Source: Atherix ibis (taxonomy: Eukaryota > Arthropoda > Insecta > Diptera > Athericidae). Taken from it: a stretch of DNA of 64,000 bases. The position numbers were made by a program, and so were the translations under genes. Below the pieces are notes generated by a model, which saw only the letters and a list, made by a program, of their open reading frames with translations, had not been told where the DNA came from and ran no database searches. The stretch lies in assembly GCA_958298945.1 (NCBI GenBank), contig OY282607.1, positions 31,901,000 through 31,964,999 of the forward strand, read 5' to 3'. Shown piece by piece: positions 1 through 11,859 of this stretch. Within the stretch, counting starts at the first letter, position 1, and every line of letters begins with the position of its first letter.

Positions 1-840
1 TCAATTAACAAAATTGTATAAATTAGTTAAGATCCTTAAAAAAATAGAATATTTAAAAAATGCATTAAAAAATATGAAAATAATTTCGCTTTTACTATCA
101 ATAATGAGCTTAAATTTTTTTTAAAAAAAAAGCTTATGAACTTATTAATTTAACTTAATATTGGAAAAATTTTTTTTTTATATTGTACAAATTTCTTAAA
201 AATTAAATTTTAATATTTTAAATAATGTGCTTCTTAGTAAAATTCTTAAATATTTATCAGTTGAAAAAAAGTTATTAATTGTTCACAATTTTTTAACATT
301 TAGAATTTTGTAAATGGCTTGAATATTCTCATAATTTTGTAATAATAATAAAATATTAAAAAAATAAATTTCCTTTACTGACAAGATTTTTGGGGTTTTG
401 AACTCTGTTTTTAAGGCTTTAAACAAAATGTTACTTCTCCCTAAAACTTTCACGCACGTCGTATTTAAACTATTAAAAAAATTATTTTTATATTGTAAAA
501 ATTTCTTAAAAATGAGTTTTTAATACATATTAATAAATGTATTTCTAAAAAAAAAATTATAAATTTTAATTACAATATATAAAAAAGCAATTTTAATTGA
601 ATAATATTAAAATTTCAAAACTGTCAATTAACAAAATTGTATAAACTAATTTAGATCCTTAAAAAAAATAGAATATTTAAAAAATGCATTAAAAATATCA
701 AAAAAAAAATATTACTTTTACTATCAATAATAATCTTAATTTTTTTTTTAAAAAAAGCCCATTAACTTATTAATTTAATTTGAAATTATTCCTCAAAAGA
801 AAATTTACTTGAAAAATAAATTAAGGAATTTATCAAAAAA
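1..840. repeat. AT-rich direct repeats
   Basis: A block beginning TCAATTAACAAAATTGTATA at position 1 recurs at about 625, followed in both copies by the same order of landmarks: GATCCTTAAAAAAA, GAATATTTAAAAAATGCATT, TTTTACTATCAATAATA, and ACTTATTAATTTAA. A second shorter motif (TTTTTATATTGTAnAAATTTCTTAAAAAT) occurs at about 173 and 481. The array therefore has a period near 624 bp and is cut by the left window edge. No coding potential is visible. It is probably a low-complexity intronic repeat or transposon relic. Confidence 0.7.
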
Positions 841-2402
841 AAGGTGTTTGCAGAATACTTGAACTTTGAATAGTTGGAAAATTGAAAGCTTTCAAGATTC
901 CAAAAATAAAAATAAGAAAATAACTATAATCACGTGCTATTGAAAGTACGGGAAAATTTATAGGATGTCAGTAAAAGTACAGGATGAGACGGTTGAGACG
1001 TGATATTCCTTAATTGAAATAGACACGTTTTAACCACAATATCTAAACTTTCATGAAATCTTAATCGTTCCAATCAATAATTAACCAAAAACGGAAGTGT
1101 TCTGACATTTTCACATTGGAAAGTTATTCTCCTTTTGCCGACGGATTCATTATTTCCGACCGACGGACACATTTTCCTTTTGTTATACTCTCGAATGATT
1201 GGAAGGGCAAAGAAAGGGGTTGGTTTGTAGACTAGAGCAAATGGAATTAAATGGAATACATTGAAAGGATTTAGAGTGTCATCACTCCAAACTCATACTT
1301 TTTAGTTTCTTCAGTTTCCAGTCGCTTTTAAAAAAAAAAAAAAAGAATAATATTTTGTGCTGTTATTACGAGTATATAGTCGCGTGGTTTTCCTATGTAG
1401 ACGCAGTAGTAGTCAATATTAAAAATTCACTTGAGGTTGGCGTACTTTTTCCTTATTAATTTATTTATAAAAGGTGCATGACTGTGTACAGGTGCATAGT
1501 ATATACCCTTTATTCTTTTTTTTCCCTCTCTCTCTCCCCTTCCCCCCTTTCCTCTATCTTTTATCAATTGCCATATTTTTTTTTAGTTTTATTTTGTCTG
1601 TAACCATATGATCCTTTCATTTTGTACGGTTAGTATTTCGTTTTTCTGACAAACAACACTTTCGGAAAAAGTGTTCCATGGACAAGAAAAAAAAAATTAG
1701 TTAAAAAGGGAAGCTTTCGTGTCAGAATGGGGCGGTGGTCAAATAATTCCTTTTCTTGATTATTCGTGTAGAATTTTTTTTTTTTATGTATATAGTTCTT
1801 TGGATTTTTTGTTTTAATGTTTTTATTGATTTTTTTGTTGTTTGGCTTTTGTAATCGTAAGTAGATAAATTTAAAGAACTGAGGAAACGTGACAGCAAAT
1901 GTGTTCTAGAACAAAACGACGACTAATCAACGAAAAAGTCTTTCAATTTACTTCTCCTATTCTTTTTTACTTATTTTCGATTTTATATCCCTTCAATTTT
2001 TCCATATGTCCAAGAACATACATAAATGTGAATAAAGAGCTATAGACGTGTAGTTAGATTTGTATAAGGACATCCTTTTTCTTTTAGTTCATGCACGCAA
2101 TCTGCAGAAATTTGAACAAAACTGACAAATGATCTTGTTTTTCTGTTTTTGCTGTATTTTTACTCGTAAGTTGGTAGAATGTGTAAAAAAAGGAAGAAAA
2201 TGGAGAAAAAAATATTTACGAAATTCCATTTGGTAAAATATCTGCCCTAACCTCAACTATTGTTTTAGTCCTTTTTTAATCTAACATGTAATAGAATTTA
2301 AAGGTGTTCTTAAATAAATGTAAAATATTCAACTAAAAAAAAAAAACTAAAATTGAAATTAGACAAATATCATAATGATTATATTTTGTAATATTATTTT
2401 AG
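841..2402 (+). other. Intron upstream of first visible Dll exon
   Basis: No exon or transposase was recognised here. It contains poly-A at 1327-1344, a pyrimidine tract at 1517-1558 (TCTCTCTCTCCCC) and ends in a good acceptor, TAATATTATTTTAG, at 2389-2402. The N-terminal Dll exon with the start codon was looked for and not seen, so it probably lies left of the window. Confidence 0.6.
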
Positions 2403-2578
2403 ATATGGTGCTATCCGTGGTGGCTATCAGCATTTTGGGCCACAAGGTGGACAGGATTCTGGATTTCCAAGTCCACGTAGTGCTTTAGGTTATCCGTTCC
2501 CTCCAATGCATCAAAATTCATATTCAGGATATCATTTAGGTAGTTATGCGCCACCGTGTGCGAGTCCGCCAAAGGATG
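2403..2578 (+). CDS. Dll: Distal-less, internal coding exon N-terminal to the homeobox
   Basis: This 176-bp exon encodes part of the conserved N-terminal region of Distal-less, a nuclear homeodomain transcription factor that specifies distal appendages and some sensory and neural structures. The reading starts in phase 2 (an A completing the previous codon, then TAT GGT GCT), giving YGAIRGGYQHFGPQGGQ, then DSGFPSPRSALGYPFPPMHQ, then SYSGYHLGSYAPPCASPPKD. I recognise this as nearly identical to the fly Dll sequence. The acceptor is TATTTTAG at 2395-2402 and the donor is G|GTAAGT at 2579, leaving a phase-1 junction. Joining to 11681 gives PPKD-D-KCEDTG in frame. The exon has no start codon of its own; the upstream exon is missing from the window. 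Codon use is more GC-balanced than the surrounding intron. Confidence 0.97.
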
Positions 2579-3453
2579 GTAAGTTTAAATTTTATTCACA
2601 TTTAATTTTAACTTAAATGTATCTTTAAATAATATTTTTTTATTAATTCTATTTTTCTTATTATTAAATTTATTTTATTCATATCGAAATATAATTTTTT
2701 TTTCTTAAAATTACAAAAACTAAAAGGCTATTTTTTAACAAGCATATGTACTTATAATATTTTTTTGTGAATTCATTTTTCGAAACTTTTTGTATATTTA
2801 ATTACAATATTAGAACCTTCCCCAATAAACTCGTAAATAGTCTACGAGACTAGTATCACCATTTATATAGTAGAATAATTCACAATAGCGCTATCAATTT
2901 CTTCACAATTGTGGCTTTTAGTTAATAATCAACTATAAGCACTTGCGGTGTTATTCAATTGATTTATGTCACGAAAAATCAATTTCTTCTATTCCAAAAG
3001 TAAATGTATCGATAAGATCGATAGATACCACCACGGAGTTTATGAATTGTAGGAGAGGAGTCCTGCCGATGGTTGTCCCCACAGAATTGGAATAATGGAA
3101 CATGTGTCAGGAATAGTAAAAAAAATCGATATAATTATTTTTTAATATGCATTTTATTTCACAATTGAATATTAATATTCTCTGTAAGATATTCAAAAAA
3201 TTAAGATACCCAAATAGGTAAAAATATAATAATTACTTCTATCTATTATCTAATCAGTTTCTAAGTTTAAAAATATTATCAGTTTCAAAGTTTTCCAAAA
3301 ATTCCAAATAAGAATTTTCTTTGAATTAAAAAATATAATACAAATAAATATGGTATTTATTTTTACATGCTAAAACTGCATTGAAATTGAAAAAAATCTG
3401 AACTTAAGTAATTAAAAAAATATAGCTTTATGATATGACAGCTGTCAAAAATA

Positions 3454-4730
3454 CGAGGGTCATTCAATAAGTCCTTAGAAAATCCGAGAAATTGCGCTCG
3501 TAGTGTCGGTAAAGATTTTTTTTTGTATGTAGCATTATCGACACGAAAGTAGCATTATCGACAGCTCGATCCATAGCGTAGATCAATTTCTATCGTCGAT
3601 TAAAATTAACGACATTTATTTGTGCATAACAATGGAAAAAAGCGAGTTTAGGGCTGTCATCAAACATCTCCATTTGAAAGGCTTAAGCCCGAAAGAAATC
3701 AAAGCCGAGTTGGATGCAGTTCATGGCACATCTGCACCTGTGTTTGCGACGGCTTACAATTGGGTGAATGAATTTAAACGTGGCCGTTCATCCACAAAAG
3801 ATGAACATCGTTCAGGACGCCCAGTTGAGGTGTCTACTCCTGAAATCGTCGACAAAATCCACGATCTGATTTTGAACGATCGGCGAATTAAAGTGCGCGA
3901 ATAAGTTGAGGCCACGGGCATATCACAAGGTACAGTCGCTTCAATTTTGCATGAAAAATTGTCTGTGAAAAAAATGGATGGGTGCCGCGTTTGCTCTCAG
4001 AGGAGAATAAGCGCAATCGTGTAGTGGACTCTGAGGCTATGTTGGCACTCTTTCAACGCAATCCTGCCGAATTCCTTCATCGATATGTCACTGTGGACGA
4101 AACCTGCATACACTAAAACACTCCAGAAATGAAGAGACAGTCATCATAGTGGATTTTCAAGGGTGAACGGGCTCCGAAGAAGGCGAAAACTGTGCCATCG
4201 GCCGGCAAGGTGATGGCCACGGTATTTTGGGATTCGCAGGGCATCATTTTTATCGACTACTTGGAAAAAGGAAAAACAATAACAGGAGCGTATTACGCGT
4301 CGTTATTGCAACGGTTGAGCGAGGAAATCAAAGAGAAACGCCCCCATCTGAAGAAGAAAAAATCCTCTTGCATCAGGACAATGCACACCTGCGCTGTTTC
4401 CATGGCCAAAATTGTGGAATTGAGAATGGAATTGTTGCAGCATCCCGCTTATTCACCAGATTTGGCCCCGAGTGACTATTTTCTTTTCACCAATCTGAAG
4501 AAATGGCTTGGCGGACGACGGTTCACTTCCAACGAGGACGTCATTGCTCATACGGATGAGTATTTTGCAGAACTTCCGAAATCCTATTTTTTGGGCGGGA
4601 TAAAAATTTTGGAAAAATAGTTGGAAAAGTGTATAGACCTTAAAGGACATTATGTTAAAAAATAAAATTTTTTTTTTTAAAAAACAGTTTTTTTTTCATT
4701 TTTTTCTAAGGACTTATTGAACGACTCTCG
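3454..4730 (+). mobile_element. mariner element with both terminal inverted repeats
   Basis: This is a full-length mariner of about 1.28 kb, the usual size for the family. The left end reads CGAGGGTCATTCAATAAGTC and the right end is its imperfect reverse complement (GACTTATTGAACGACTCTCG). Both ends are flanked by the TA target duplication (3452-3453 and 4731-4732). A short tandem duplication (GTAGCATTATCGACA twice, about 3530-3562) lies in the 5' untranslated part. It encodes one transposase, now broken. It is inserted in an older transposon relic. The better-preserved ends suggest it is among the younger insertions in the window. Confidence 0.93.
3632..4665 (+). pseudogene. mariner transposase (D34D type), inactivated
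   Basis: The translation starts MEKSEFRAVIKHLHLKGLSP and passes through the paired helix-turn-helix region, including WVNEFKRGRSSTKDEHRSGR, which is typical of mariner. Catalytic motifs are visible: VTVDET (first Asp, about 4093), HQDNA (second Asp, about 4373) and YSPDLAPSDYFLF (third Asp, about 4450-4490), the D34D arrangement. The gene is dead. There are in-frame stops at 3902 (TAA), 4114 (TAA), 4147 (TAG) and 4618 (TAG), a frame change in the A-run near 3970, and two compensating frame changes around 4360-4400 that separate HQDNA from its neighbours. The original stop would be TAA at 4663. Such an enzyme would cut and paste its own DNA at TA sites. Confidence 0.93.
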
Positions 4731-6378
4731 TATATATTATTAAAGGATGCAAATTGTCTAGTTTGAAATCTGCCATTGTATATTACGAGTATGTCTTGCT
4801 TAAGCATCAAAATTATGCAAATTGGGTTTTGGATTGATGGGCTACTGATGCTGGCTTTTTGAACAAAGTTTTCTGTAGCGATTTGTCAATGATCTCAAAA
4901 CCCACAAAATACTGTGTAAAAGCCATTGTATTTACAATAACAAATGCCTGCGTGAAGATATCATTACACCGTATTTTTTGAAAATTGGCAACGAGAGATC
5001 GCTATTGTCAATTCTGAGCGCTGTGGCCGCACGATAACAAATTTTTTTTGGATCTAAACTTAAAGATTTTAAATTGAACCACATGTGGTTCAGAAGCTAT
5101 ACAATAGTACAAATATTTGGCTTTATTACCCAAAAAGTTCCAAGGACGCGTATTTTATAGATTTGGTCATATAAATTGAGCTCAAAGACTATATTAACAT
5201 AAGAAATTTTTAAATTTTCAAAAAATTTAGAAAGTAATATCCATCAAGACTTGATCGAATTTCAGTCCGAAATGTGCGAATAAGTAAGTCATTAAAAATG
5301 ACCACCCTAAAAGGATCGATTCTTACAAGAAGTCTCGTGAATGATGTCATATTTTATGCATAATAATTAAATTTTAAAAATGCAATAAAATTATACTTTA
5401 ATTGAAAATTTAATTTTATGTATGATATATTTTATTAAGAATTTACTTTTCGAAGCACTATTTGATTTATAGTCAAATTAGGTAAACCAATTATTGTGCA
5501 ATTAATATTTTTTGGGTTAATAACAAAATTAATCTTTATGGCAATACCAAAAAAAAAAAAGAAAAAACAAATAAAAAAGTTGAAAAATATCTGCAAATAC
5601 AACAATCTCAAATGAATTTTCCCTAAAATAAATTAACAACTCCCTCTAGGACTAGTGAACCTTTAACTCTCAAACAAATTAATCAAATTTATTGTTTTCG
5701 GGTCTTTTCTCAATACTAATACACGTAAGTAGAGCAGCAGTTATTGCTTTTTTTTAGATATTCTAATACAATGTTCTCTATGGTATTTACCTGTAACAGG
5801 AGCTAGGATTTTTTACTGCCTAGAATTATGATGTTGCTTTGCGAGAATACAATATGTATGCTCCTATTAGACCGAATCTAATTGGTTATTAGTCAGATTG
5901 GGATGAAGAGACGGGAACAGTATTTATTGGCAATTATCTATTATACGGTAATAATCGAAAGTAATACTAATAAATTCATGCACAAACATATTGCACATAA
6001 ACCATATGATTATCACATCATTAACAACACAATTACAACAATTTAGTCGATGGCTAATTAAGAAAATTTATGTCTGCCACCGGTGGGCTCATAATGGGCA
6101 CCTTCCAAACACAAATCGATTATATTTTCATAGTGTCAGTACATCGATCTAACATTAGTTAATGGTAATATTTCTGAAAAGGTATTTTTATTATTATTTA
6201 TTTGAGCCTCAGATTTTGTACAATGAAACTCTTTAAAATGAATTTTACTTCTTATGGCAATGTACTGAAAAAAAATTATTTTTTTAAAATTCGTATAAAA
6301 AACATTTTGGATAATCAAAAGTATTTCAATTTTTAATCTTATAAATATTAAAACAGGTTATTAATTTTTTATTTTGGA

Positions 6379-7055
6379 AAGTACATTCCTGTCATTTCAC
6401 AGTTGTAAAATATGTTTTTATTGACGGTTATTGAAACTATAATTTGCCATTTGATATTATTTAAATTAAAAGATTTTTTTAAAACGTTGATGCATTACCA
6501 TAACCGAGTTTTCAAAACAATTTTTTCAACAATTAGTCTCATATTTTGCTCGGCAAAATTACCAAATACGGGGCTCTGGAAATCCTTAAGTGACTCTGGA
6601 GAAGCCATTGTATCAGAGGAAAAAGACAGCCTGTATATGATATCGGATGTTTTTAAGCCTAATATCGGATGGTATAGCCCTATGATATGGGATGTTTTTT
6701 ACCCTGAACTTAAGGATTTTCACATATAATCTGGATTATATGTGATTTTAACAAGACAACAAATTTTTGGTTTTATTACACGAAAAGTTCCAAGAACAAA
6801 TAATTTCGAGATTTGGTGTCATTAATAGGTCTAACAAATCATGTGATTTGATGCCATTGGCTTTTTATTTTAAAGTTTTGCAAAAGATCGTATTACTGCA
6901 GATAAACTTTATACTTCGGAGCATTTATAAACCAATATGTCATTAAAGTAATGACGGAATTAGAGCCTAAAATATATGAAAAAATCATCAAAAATTACCT
7001 CAAAAGTATAGAGTGCTGCAAGAAATCTTATAATAGCTATTTGATTACTTACTGT
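6379..7055 (+). mobile_element. Decayed WPPRSCDL-family relic, copy B1
   Basis: It begins with the family's left terminus, GGAAAGTACATTCCTGTCATTTCACAG at about 6376. A residual open stretch at 6412-6729 includes a segment like PNTGLWKSLSDSGEAIV, which is mirrored by PYVGLSKLSSDGGENIV in copy E on the other strand, so these are derived from one ancestral protein. Further on come LKDFHI, GFITRKVPRTN and a degenerate CDLMPLAFYF at about 6840. No right terminus is evident before copy B2 begins. Confidence 0.7.
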
Positions 7056-7059
7056 TTCT

Positions 7060-7490
7060 TTTTGAGGACTATGGCCGTATGATCATCGATTTTTTTTTAC
7101 CTGAACTTGAAGATTTTAATCTGAACCATTTCTGGTTTCAAAAAGACGTCATCATAAGCCACAGAACACGATAAAATTGGGCTTTATTGTGCGAAAAATT
7201 CCCAGAATACGTAATTTTGAGATTTGTTGATGTTTATGTCAATTGGCCTCCAAGATCATGCGATTTGACGCTGTTAGACGTTTTCGTAAGATCGTGTTTA
7301 CTCACACAAATCTTAAACTTTAGACCATTAAAAAAAAACATGCATCAATTTGTAGTCGATTTTCAACTTCAAATATACGAAAAAAATCTCAAAAAAAATC
7401 AAAAATATTGAGTTCTACAAAAGGTTTTTTGGTGGTCATATGAATGACTTTATAAATTATGCGTAGTGGCAAGGTCTAAGCAATATAATT
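7060..7490 (+). mobile_element. WPPRSCDL-family transposase 3' fragment, copy B2
   Basis: Reading on the + strand gives PELEDFNLNHFWFQKDV (7108-7148), the remnant of the WFQQDGATCH active-site region. VNWPPRSCDLTLLDVF follows at about 7234-7287; its CDLTPLD region carries the third acidic residue of this DDE transposase family. The open stretch 7187-7411 ends in an in-frame stop, and degraded C-terminal sequence runs to about 7450. It has no left terminus and sits just after copy B1, so the two may be one element with an internal duplication or two adjacent insertions. Confidence 0.8.
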
Positions 7491-9635
7491 AATGAAAAAT
7501 TGCAACAACTTTAAATTGTGTTCAATTGAAAAAATCTTTACAATTTTAGAAAAATCCAAGGACAAATTAGATAAATCTTTAAATTTTCAGGAAATGTGAA
7601 TCATTGTATTTATTGGCCATTCGATATCTGGGACATTTTATTAAAAAAGGATCCTCTTCCTACAAAACCTTTTTTTTTTACCCAAGTCTCTCTTATAATC
7701 AGTCATTTTAATTATTTATGAACGTCTCATCTGTAAGTTCAAATATTTTTAAAATTTAATATATCTCACTTTATTCTAAAAAAAAATAAAATAAAAAAAT
7801 TATAATTAGTCTTCAGAAATTACTATTTTATGTAATAAACTCGCCTAATTTGTCACCTGTAAAAATTAAAATTTACTTAAAAAAATGCTCAAAACCTTCC
7901 ACAAAAAAAAGTGAACAAATAAATAAAATTTTTATTTAAAAAACTGCAAATTACAATTAATTTTCTAAGAAAACATAATTTTTGACATTCACGTTGAACT
8001 TGACTTTGGATAAAAAACAAAACGAGCAATTTTTGCAACTCATTTTTCGGACCAGGTTCATACCTTGTACAAACTTAATATTATCACTTAAAAATGTATA
8101 AAAAAGTAATATTTAATAATAATAAAAAAAAATCAATAGTAATTACGACAAGATTTACTCATATTTTTTATGTCATTCTCTCTTCTGAATTTTATAGCAA
8201 ATCTCATCAAACCATATTTGTATAGGTTTTAACAAAAGTTATTGTAATTGACTTATGCCTTGTAGTGTATTCTTTTCAAAACCACACACTCCGTATTTAC
8301 TAAAACCGATTAATTTTCTGCTATGTTTCTGGTTTTATTTTTAATGAAATTTTTGCACTTAAAAAATTTTGAATTATTTAGTTTTGAAATTGCAGAAATG
8401 TTTTTTTTTTTTTACAATTTACTCTCTCGGCCTGTCTGTGAGCTCATTAGTGAGACTGACCATTTTAATGTTCGCATTTGTAATTTACATTAACCACTTG
8501 TCCAGGTAATCTATGCCAAAACTTCCATTTACCAGTCATACTAGTACCTAGTTTAGATGGACAGAGAATCGCCATCTTTGTTATGTGGTCAATTCGAAAG
8601 AGTTGTGCGCTTTCATAAATATTCATTTTGAAGCATCCGAGCTTAGAAGTGCTTTGTTGTAATTAAACGATTTTGTCGCGCGACATTTGAAATCAGTCAC
8701 CGTGCTTCGTTAACTTGTTCGTTTCTTTCTTATGAGTATATTGGTTAAAGGCTAAAAATGACGAGAACTATGGACTTGCAGAGAACCTAGTCATAAAAGG
8801 TGATGATAGGGCTCATTAACTTTTAGCAGGTGCAATGTTTTGTCTCAACAGATATTGAGTTTTTGCAAAATAAACCTTTACTACTCACAATATAACAATT
8901 TCTACTGTTCCTACTGAAACAAAGTATTTTTCTCAATAAATCCAATTGCAATGCCAGTTAAGTAAAAATGCAAAAAAATTTAATTAAAACAATTTCTTTT
9001 GGTAGTTAAATCAGTACAACAAAATAGCAAGTGACCCTTCTTTGGATTATTAGCTAACGCAACGCACTATTAAATTTGCAACAATAATTGACTTACTAAT
9101 CAAACTGATTTGCTTTATTAAATTTTATTGAAGAGAACAAATCGTTTAATGGTTTTTGGTTTAAGATTGAACCTTTAAGTGAATTTTTATTAAACCAAAA
9201 GTAGTTAGTAATAAAAATTTTCCCATGAAAAACTTGGTCTAATTTGCATTAATATTTTTGCTTTTTTTGTTCTTCAACATAGAGTCGATACGTACACGTA
9301 TTAAAGAGTATCTAATTTTTAAGTTTAAGAAGTAAAGATGGTTTTACATACTAGAAAAAAATTTTAAATTTTAAATAACATTTTACGTATAACAAAATAC
9401 TTTTTTTTTTATTGGATACAATTAAAAAGAAGTTTTCTTTTTAATAATATTATTATCACTTTTTAAGTGTTATTAATAAAAAATGATTTTAGGTCTTCCT
9501 AAATAAATACAATTATTGATTTTAGTAGAAGTTTAGATAAAAAATATTTTGCAAAAAGGAACCATTTTAATCGAATGTCCTTCAATTTACTCTGTAATGA
9601 ATTTTCTTAAAATGTAAAAGGTATGCAATTTGCGC
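7491..9635. other. Intronic stretch without recognised genes or transposons
   Basis: Mostly AT-rich low-complexity sequence. The block at 8420-8800 is more GC-balanced and contains homeodomain-type cores (TAATTAAACG at about 8664). I see no open frame, splice pair or terminal inverted repeat of note. Confidence 0.5.
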
Positions 9636-10945
9636 TTTGAGAAGTAAAGTTAAATAATATTTATTGGACGTTACCATTAAGTATAAAATATAACATAATT
9701 CAAATAGCTGTTACGAGACTTCTTGCAAGGCTCGATCCTTTTGACAAATTTTTTAATGACTTTTTCGTATATTTCGACCTGTCATTAGTTTTGTAAAAGC
9801 CTCTAAAAAATCGAGATTGTCTTTTTTTTGTGCGAAATCCCACAAGAAAAAGGACCAACGATGTCGAATCTCAGGAAGCCAATTGACATTACCGAATTTT
9901 AAAATTACGCATCTTGGAAATTTTTCACGTAATTAAGCCAAAATTTGTGGAATTGTGTCGCTTTTGGCGCCGTTTTCTTAAAACCAAAAATCAATTATTA
10001 AGTTCGGGCCGCAATATTTTTTGGCGGTAGCGGCCACTCCTTCTTCATTTTCAAAATCACACCTTTCTTTAGACCAAAATGCACACCAGAAAGTTTTTTT
10101 TTTATTGCGGATACAATAGCAATATTCACCAAGCGAGAAATGTGCCTACCATAATCTTGTCTTAAAACGTCGCTAAAAAATTTAGCTACCATTCCAGAAT
10201 CACCATTTTTGTAGAAAGTTTTTATAATTTAAATGCGATTATTAATCTATAAGATAAAATGGTAAATCTTTACCTAAATAAATATTAGCTTAAATAATCG
10301 ATATTTGTAACAAACTTTAAAAAAAAAAGTTGTTTTTTATCCGAAAATAGTGTAGCCTTTTTACCAAATTTTGCATGCAAAAAAGACTTTTTTTCTATTC
10401 GTTTAAATAAAATGCATTTTTTCTAATGCATAACATTAATATCTACCGCTAAGATATCGATTGATTTTTTAATAGAAAATTTGAATTATCATCCACCCCA
10501 ATATTCATAGCCTATCATTTAAATTCATAATTTAAAAAAAAAAAATCGTTATCGTTTTCAAGTTGTTCCAAGACAAAATCAGCAAATACACGACGTTACG
10601 GTTGTCCAATGGCTTCAGTTCTTGAGTGATAACAATTTTATACGGATGTAAGCCCAAATCCTTTTACAAAATCCGCCAGGTTGTGGTTTGAGACAGTCCC
10701 AATTTTTGAGAACGTCTTGGAATCAACAAATTGCGGTCTTCAGCAACACTTACCTGGACGGCGAGCATAGTTGGACGATTATTACGACCATAAAATGATA
10801 AAATCGCACGAAAATTTGCAATTGGAGAACGATTATTTTGATAATAAAATTGAACAATTTGTAAACGTTGTTTTTGTGTATATCTCTTCATGATAAAATT
10901 GTAAACATTACTTAATATAATAAAAGAAAAATAACTGATCATGAC
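9636..10945 (-). mobile_element. Longest WPPRSCDL-family Tc1/mariner copy (C)
   Basis: On the minus strand the start is intact: MKRYTQKQRLQIVQFYYQNN at 10889 downward, followed by an RNNRPT segment. The N-terminal helix-turn-helix region continues as SVAEDRNLLIPRRSQKLGLS, then QTTTWRILRKDLGL (about 10664-10770). The C-terminal half is degraded but traceable: a WFQQDGA-like region and a degenerate equivalent of the CDLTPLD motif near 9860, and a CKRARGG-type end near 9730. The family's 3' terminus (TTTGAGAAGTAAAGTTAAATA) is at about 9638. It is smaller than an intact copy because of internal losses. This copy best shows the protein architecture: paired HTH, then a DDE catalytic domain. Confidence 0.85.
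10664..10891 (-). pseudogene. Transposase N-terminal DNA-binding region
   Basis: The Met at about 10889 starts the family's typical protein (MKRYTQKQRLQIVQFYYQNN), about 75 residues of which stay open before the frame is lost. The expected segment between RNNRPT and SVAEDRNL is shortened, so the two HTH subdomains are joined by a deletion. In the living family this region binds the terminal inverted repeats. It is not functional here. Confidence 0.8.
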
Positions 10946-11670
10946 ATATTATAAATGGCCGAAACGTCACTTAGAAATCATACCACTCTTATTGAAAAAC
11001 CCTTTATATCAAAATAACCGTTTTGGAAAAGGACATTTATTTTTAAACGCATTTTGATTTATTTTATGAGAAAATCTGTAAAAATGTCAGTAAGTATTTG
11101 TCGAGAGGCATGTATATTTTTTTTTTTGGCAATCACTGAATGCTCATATAAGGATATTTAAAAAAATGTTCACCCTCTAAAGATATGATAATACAATAAC
11201 AAGTAGGCATAATCCTGTTTAAAAAAAATGCATTAACTCATGACTGTTAATACGTGAATACTTATAGGAGACAGTCTGGGTATACTTTAAAACTTATCAA
11301 TTTATAGACCCTAAGTACATTACAATTAAAGCACTTACTTACTTATTAACAACCCTCGTTATTCTATAGCAAACAGTCGACATGCTGCTATTTTTGTGCT
11401 CCCCCTATTGAAGTACACCCCAGGCTGTGGTATGTGTTCTCCATGAAACCACAATTACTTAAGGCAAGGCTCTGTTGTCATCACTCAATACGATTTGCAG
11501 CAATTTCTTTTCAACAAATACCACTTATTTTATATTTTATATGTACTACAATAAGGACCTTGTAGATACTTCTTATACGTATTTATAAACGTATGGAGAT
11601 ATGTACATACATCAAGTCATAAATTCAATAAGATTTTATGGAATAAAATATAATTTTCATTGTTTTATTT
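10946..11670. other. Intronic stretch before the homeobox exon
   Basis: No gene or transposon was recognised. The segment 11330-11500 is more complex and GC-balanced than its neighbours (GTCGACATGCTGC, CACCCCAGGCTGTGG). It lies just upstream of the homeobox exon, so regulatory or splicing roles are possible but unsupported. Confidence 0.45.
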
Positions 11671-11680
11671 TTGCTTACAG

Positions 11681-11859
11681 ACAAATGCGAGGACACCGGC
11701 TTAAGAGTGAATGGCAAAGGGAAGAAAATGCGCAAGCCTAGGACTATATACAGTTCTTTACAATTACAACAGTTAAATAGACGGTTTCAAAGGACGCAAT
11801 ATTTAGCACTGCCTGAACGAGCAGAATTAGCAGCTAGTTTAGGATTAACACAAACACAG
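11681..11859 (+). CDS. Dll: Distal-less, exon with homeodomain residues 1-44
   Basis: This 179-bp exon (phase 1 in, phase 0 out) encodes [16 protein letters not shown] followed by the homeodomain. Helices 1 and 2 and the start of helix 3 are present: [20 protein letters not shown], then [20 protein letters not shown], then TQTQ. Conserved positions are as expected: R5, L16, F20 and L40. The exon ends after Q44 (CAG) at donor GTATGT (11860), the intron position shared by Dll and vertebrate Dlx genes. DNA-contacting helix 3 (VKIWFQNRR, residues 45-53, with W48, F49, N51) must come from the next exon, which is not in the window. The acceptor is TTGCTTACAG. The open frame runs on past the donor to 11937, but that part is intron. 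As I recall, Drosophila Dll has four extra residues (FSIS) before DKCED; they are absent here. Confidence 0.98.

Larger units (their letters stand above)
3436..5460 (+). mobile_element. Decayed WPPRSCDL-family Tc1/mariner relic, copy A, split by a mariner
   Basis: The sequence GACAGCTGTCAAAA at 3437-3450 matches the subterminal sequence seen in the other copies of this family (for example at 35453, 38510, 48690 and 53350). The mariner at 3454-4730 interrupts it. On the right, 4733-5460 continues with a frame-broken transposase 3' part: CACATGTGGTTCAGAAGC (the WFQQDGA region), then a tail matching the family's terminal RGGHLNDVIF stretch at about 5320-5350. It ends with TTACTTTTCGAAGCACTA at 5443-5460, the family's right terminus. 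The reading frame has many stops. The left boundary is uncertain because only a short segment remains. Confidence 0.6.
2579..11680 (+). other. Dll: Dll intron (about 9.1 kb)
   Basis: The intron is bounded by GTAAGT (2579) and TTGCTTACAG (11671-11680) and is phase 1. It hosts several Tc1/mariner-superfamily relics, listed separately. Stretches without a recognised element are 2579-3435, 5461-6378, 7491-9635 and 10946-11670. Of these, 8420-8800 is less repetitive and more GC-balanced than its surroundings, and so is 11330-11500; both could be regulatory DNA, but nothing in the sequence proves it. Confidence 0.85.

Noticed and set aside
6412..6729. 105-codon frame as a host gene
   Set aside because: It begins inside the terminal sequence of a transposon and shares a peptide pattern with the transposon relic at 35267-35380.
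7133..7150. TGGTTTCAAAAAGACG as the start of the missing Dll homeobox exon (WFQN)
   Set aside because: It reads WFQKDV within a transposase fragment (PELEDFNLNHFWFQKDV) and lies upstream of the homeobox exon.
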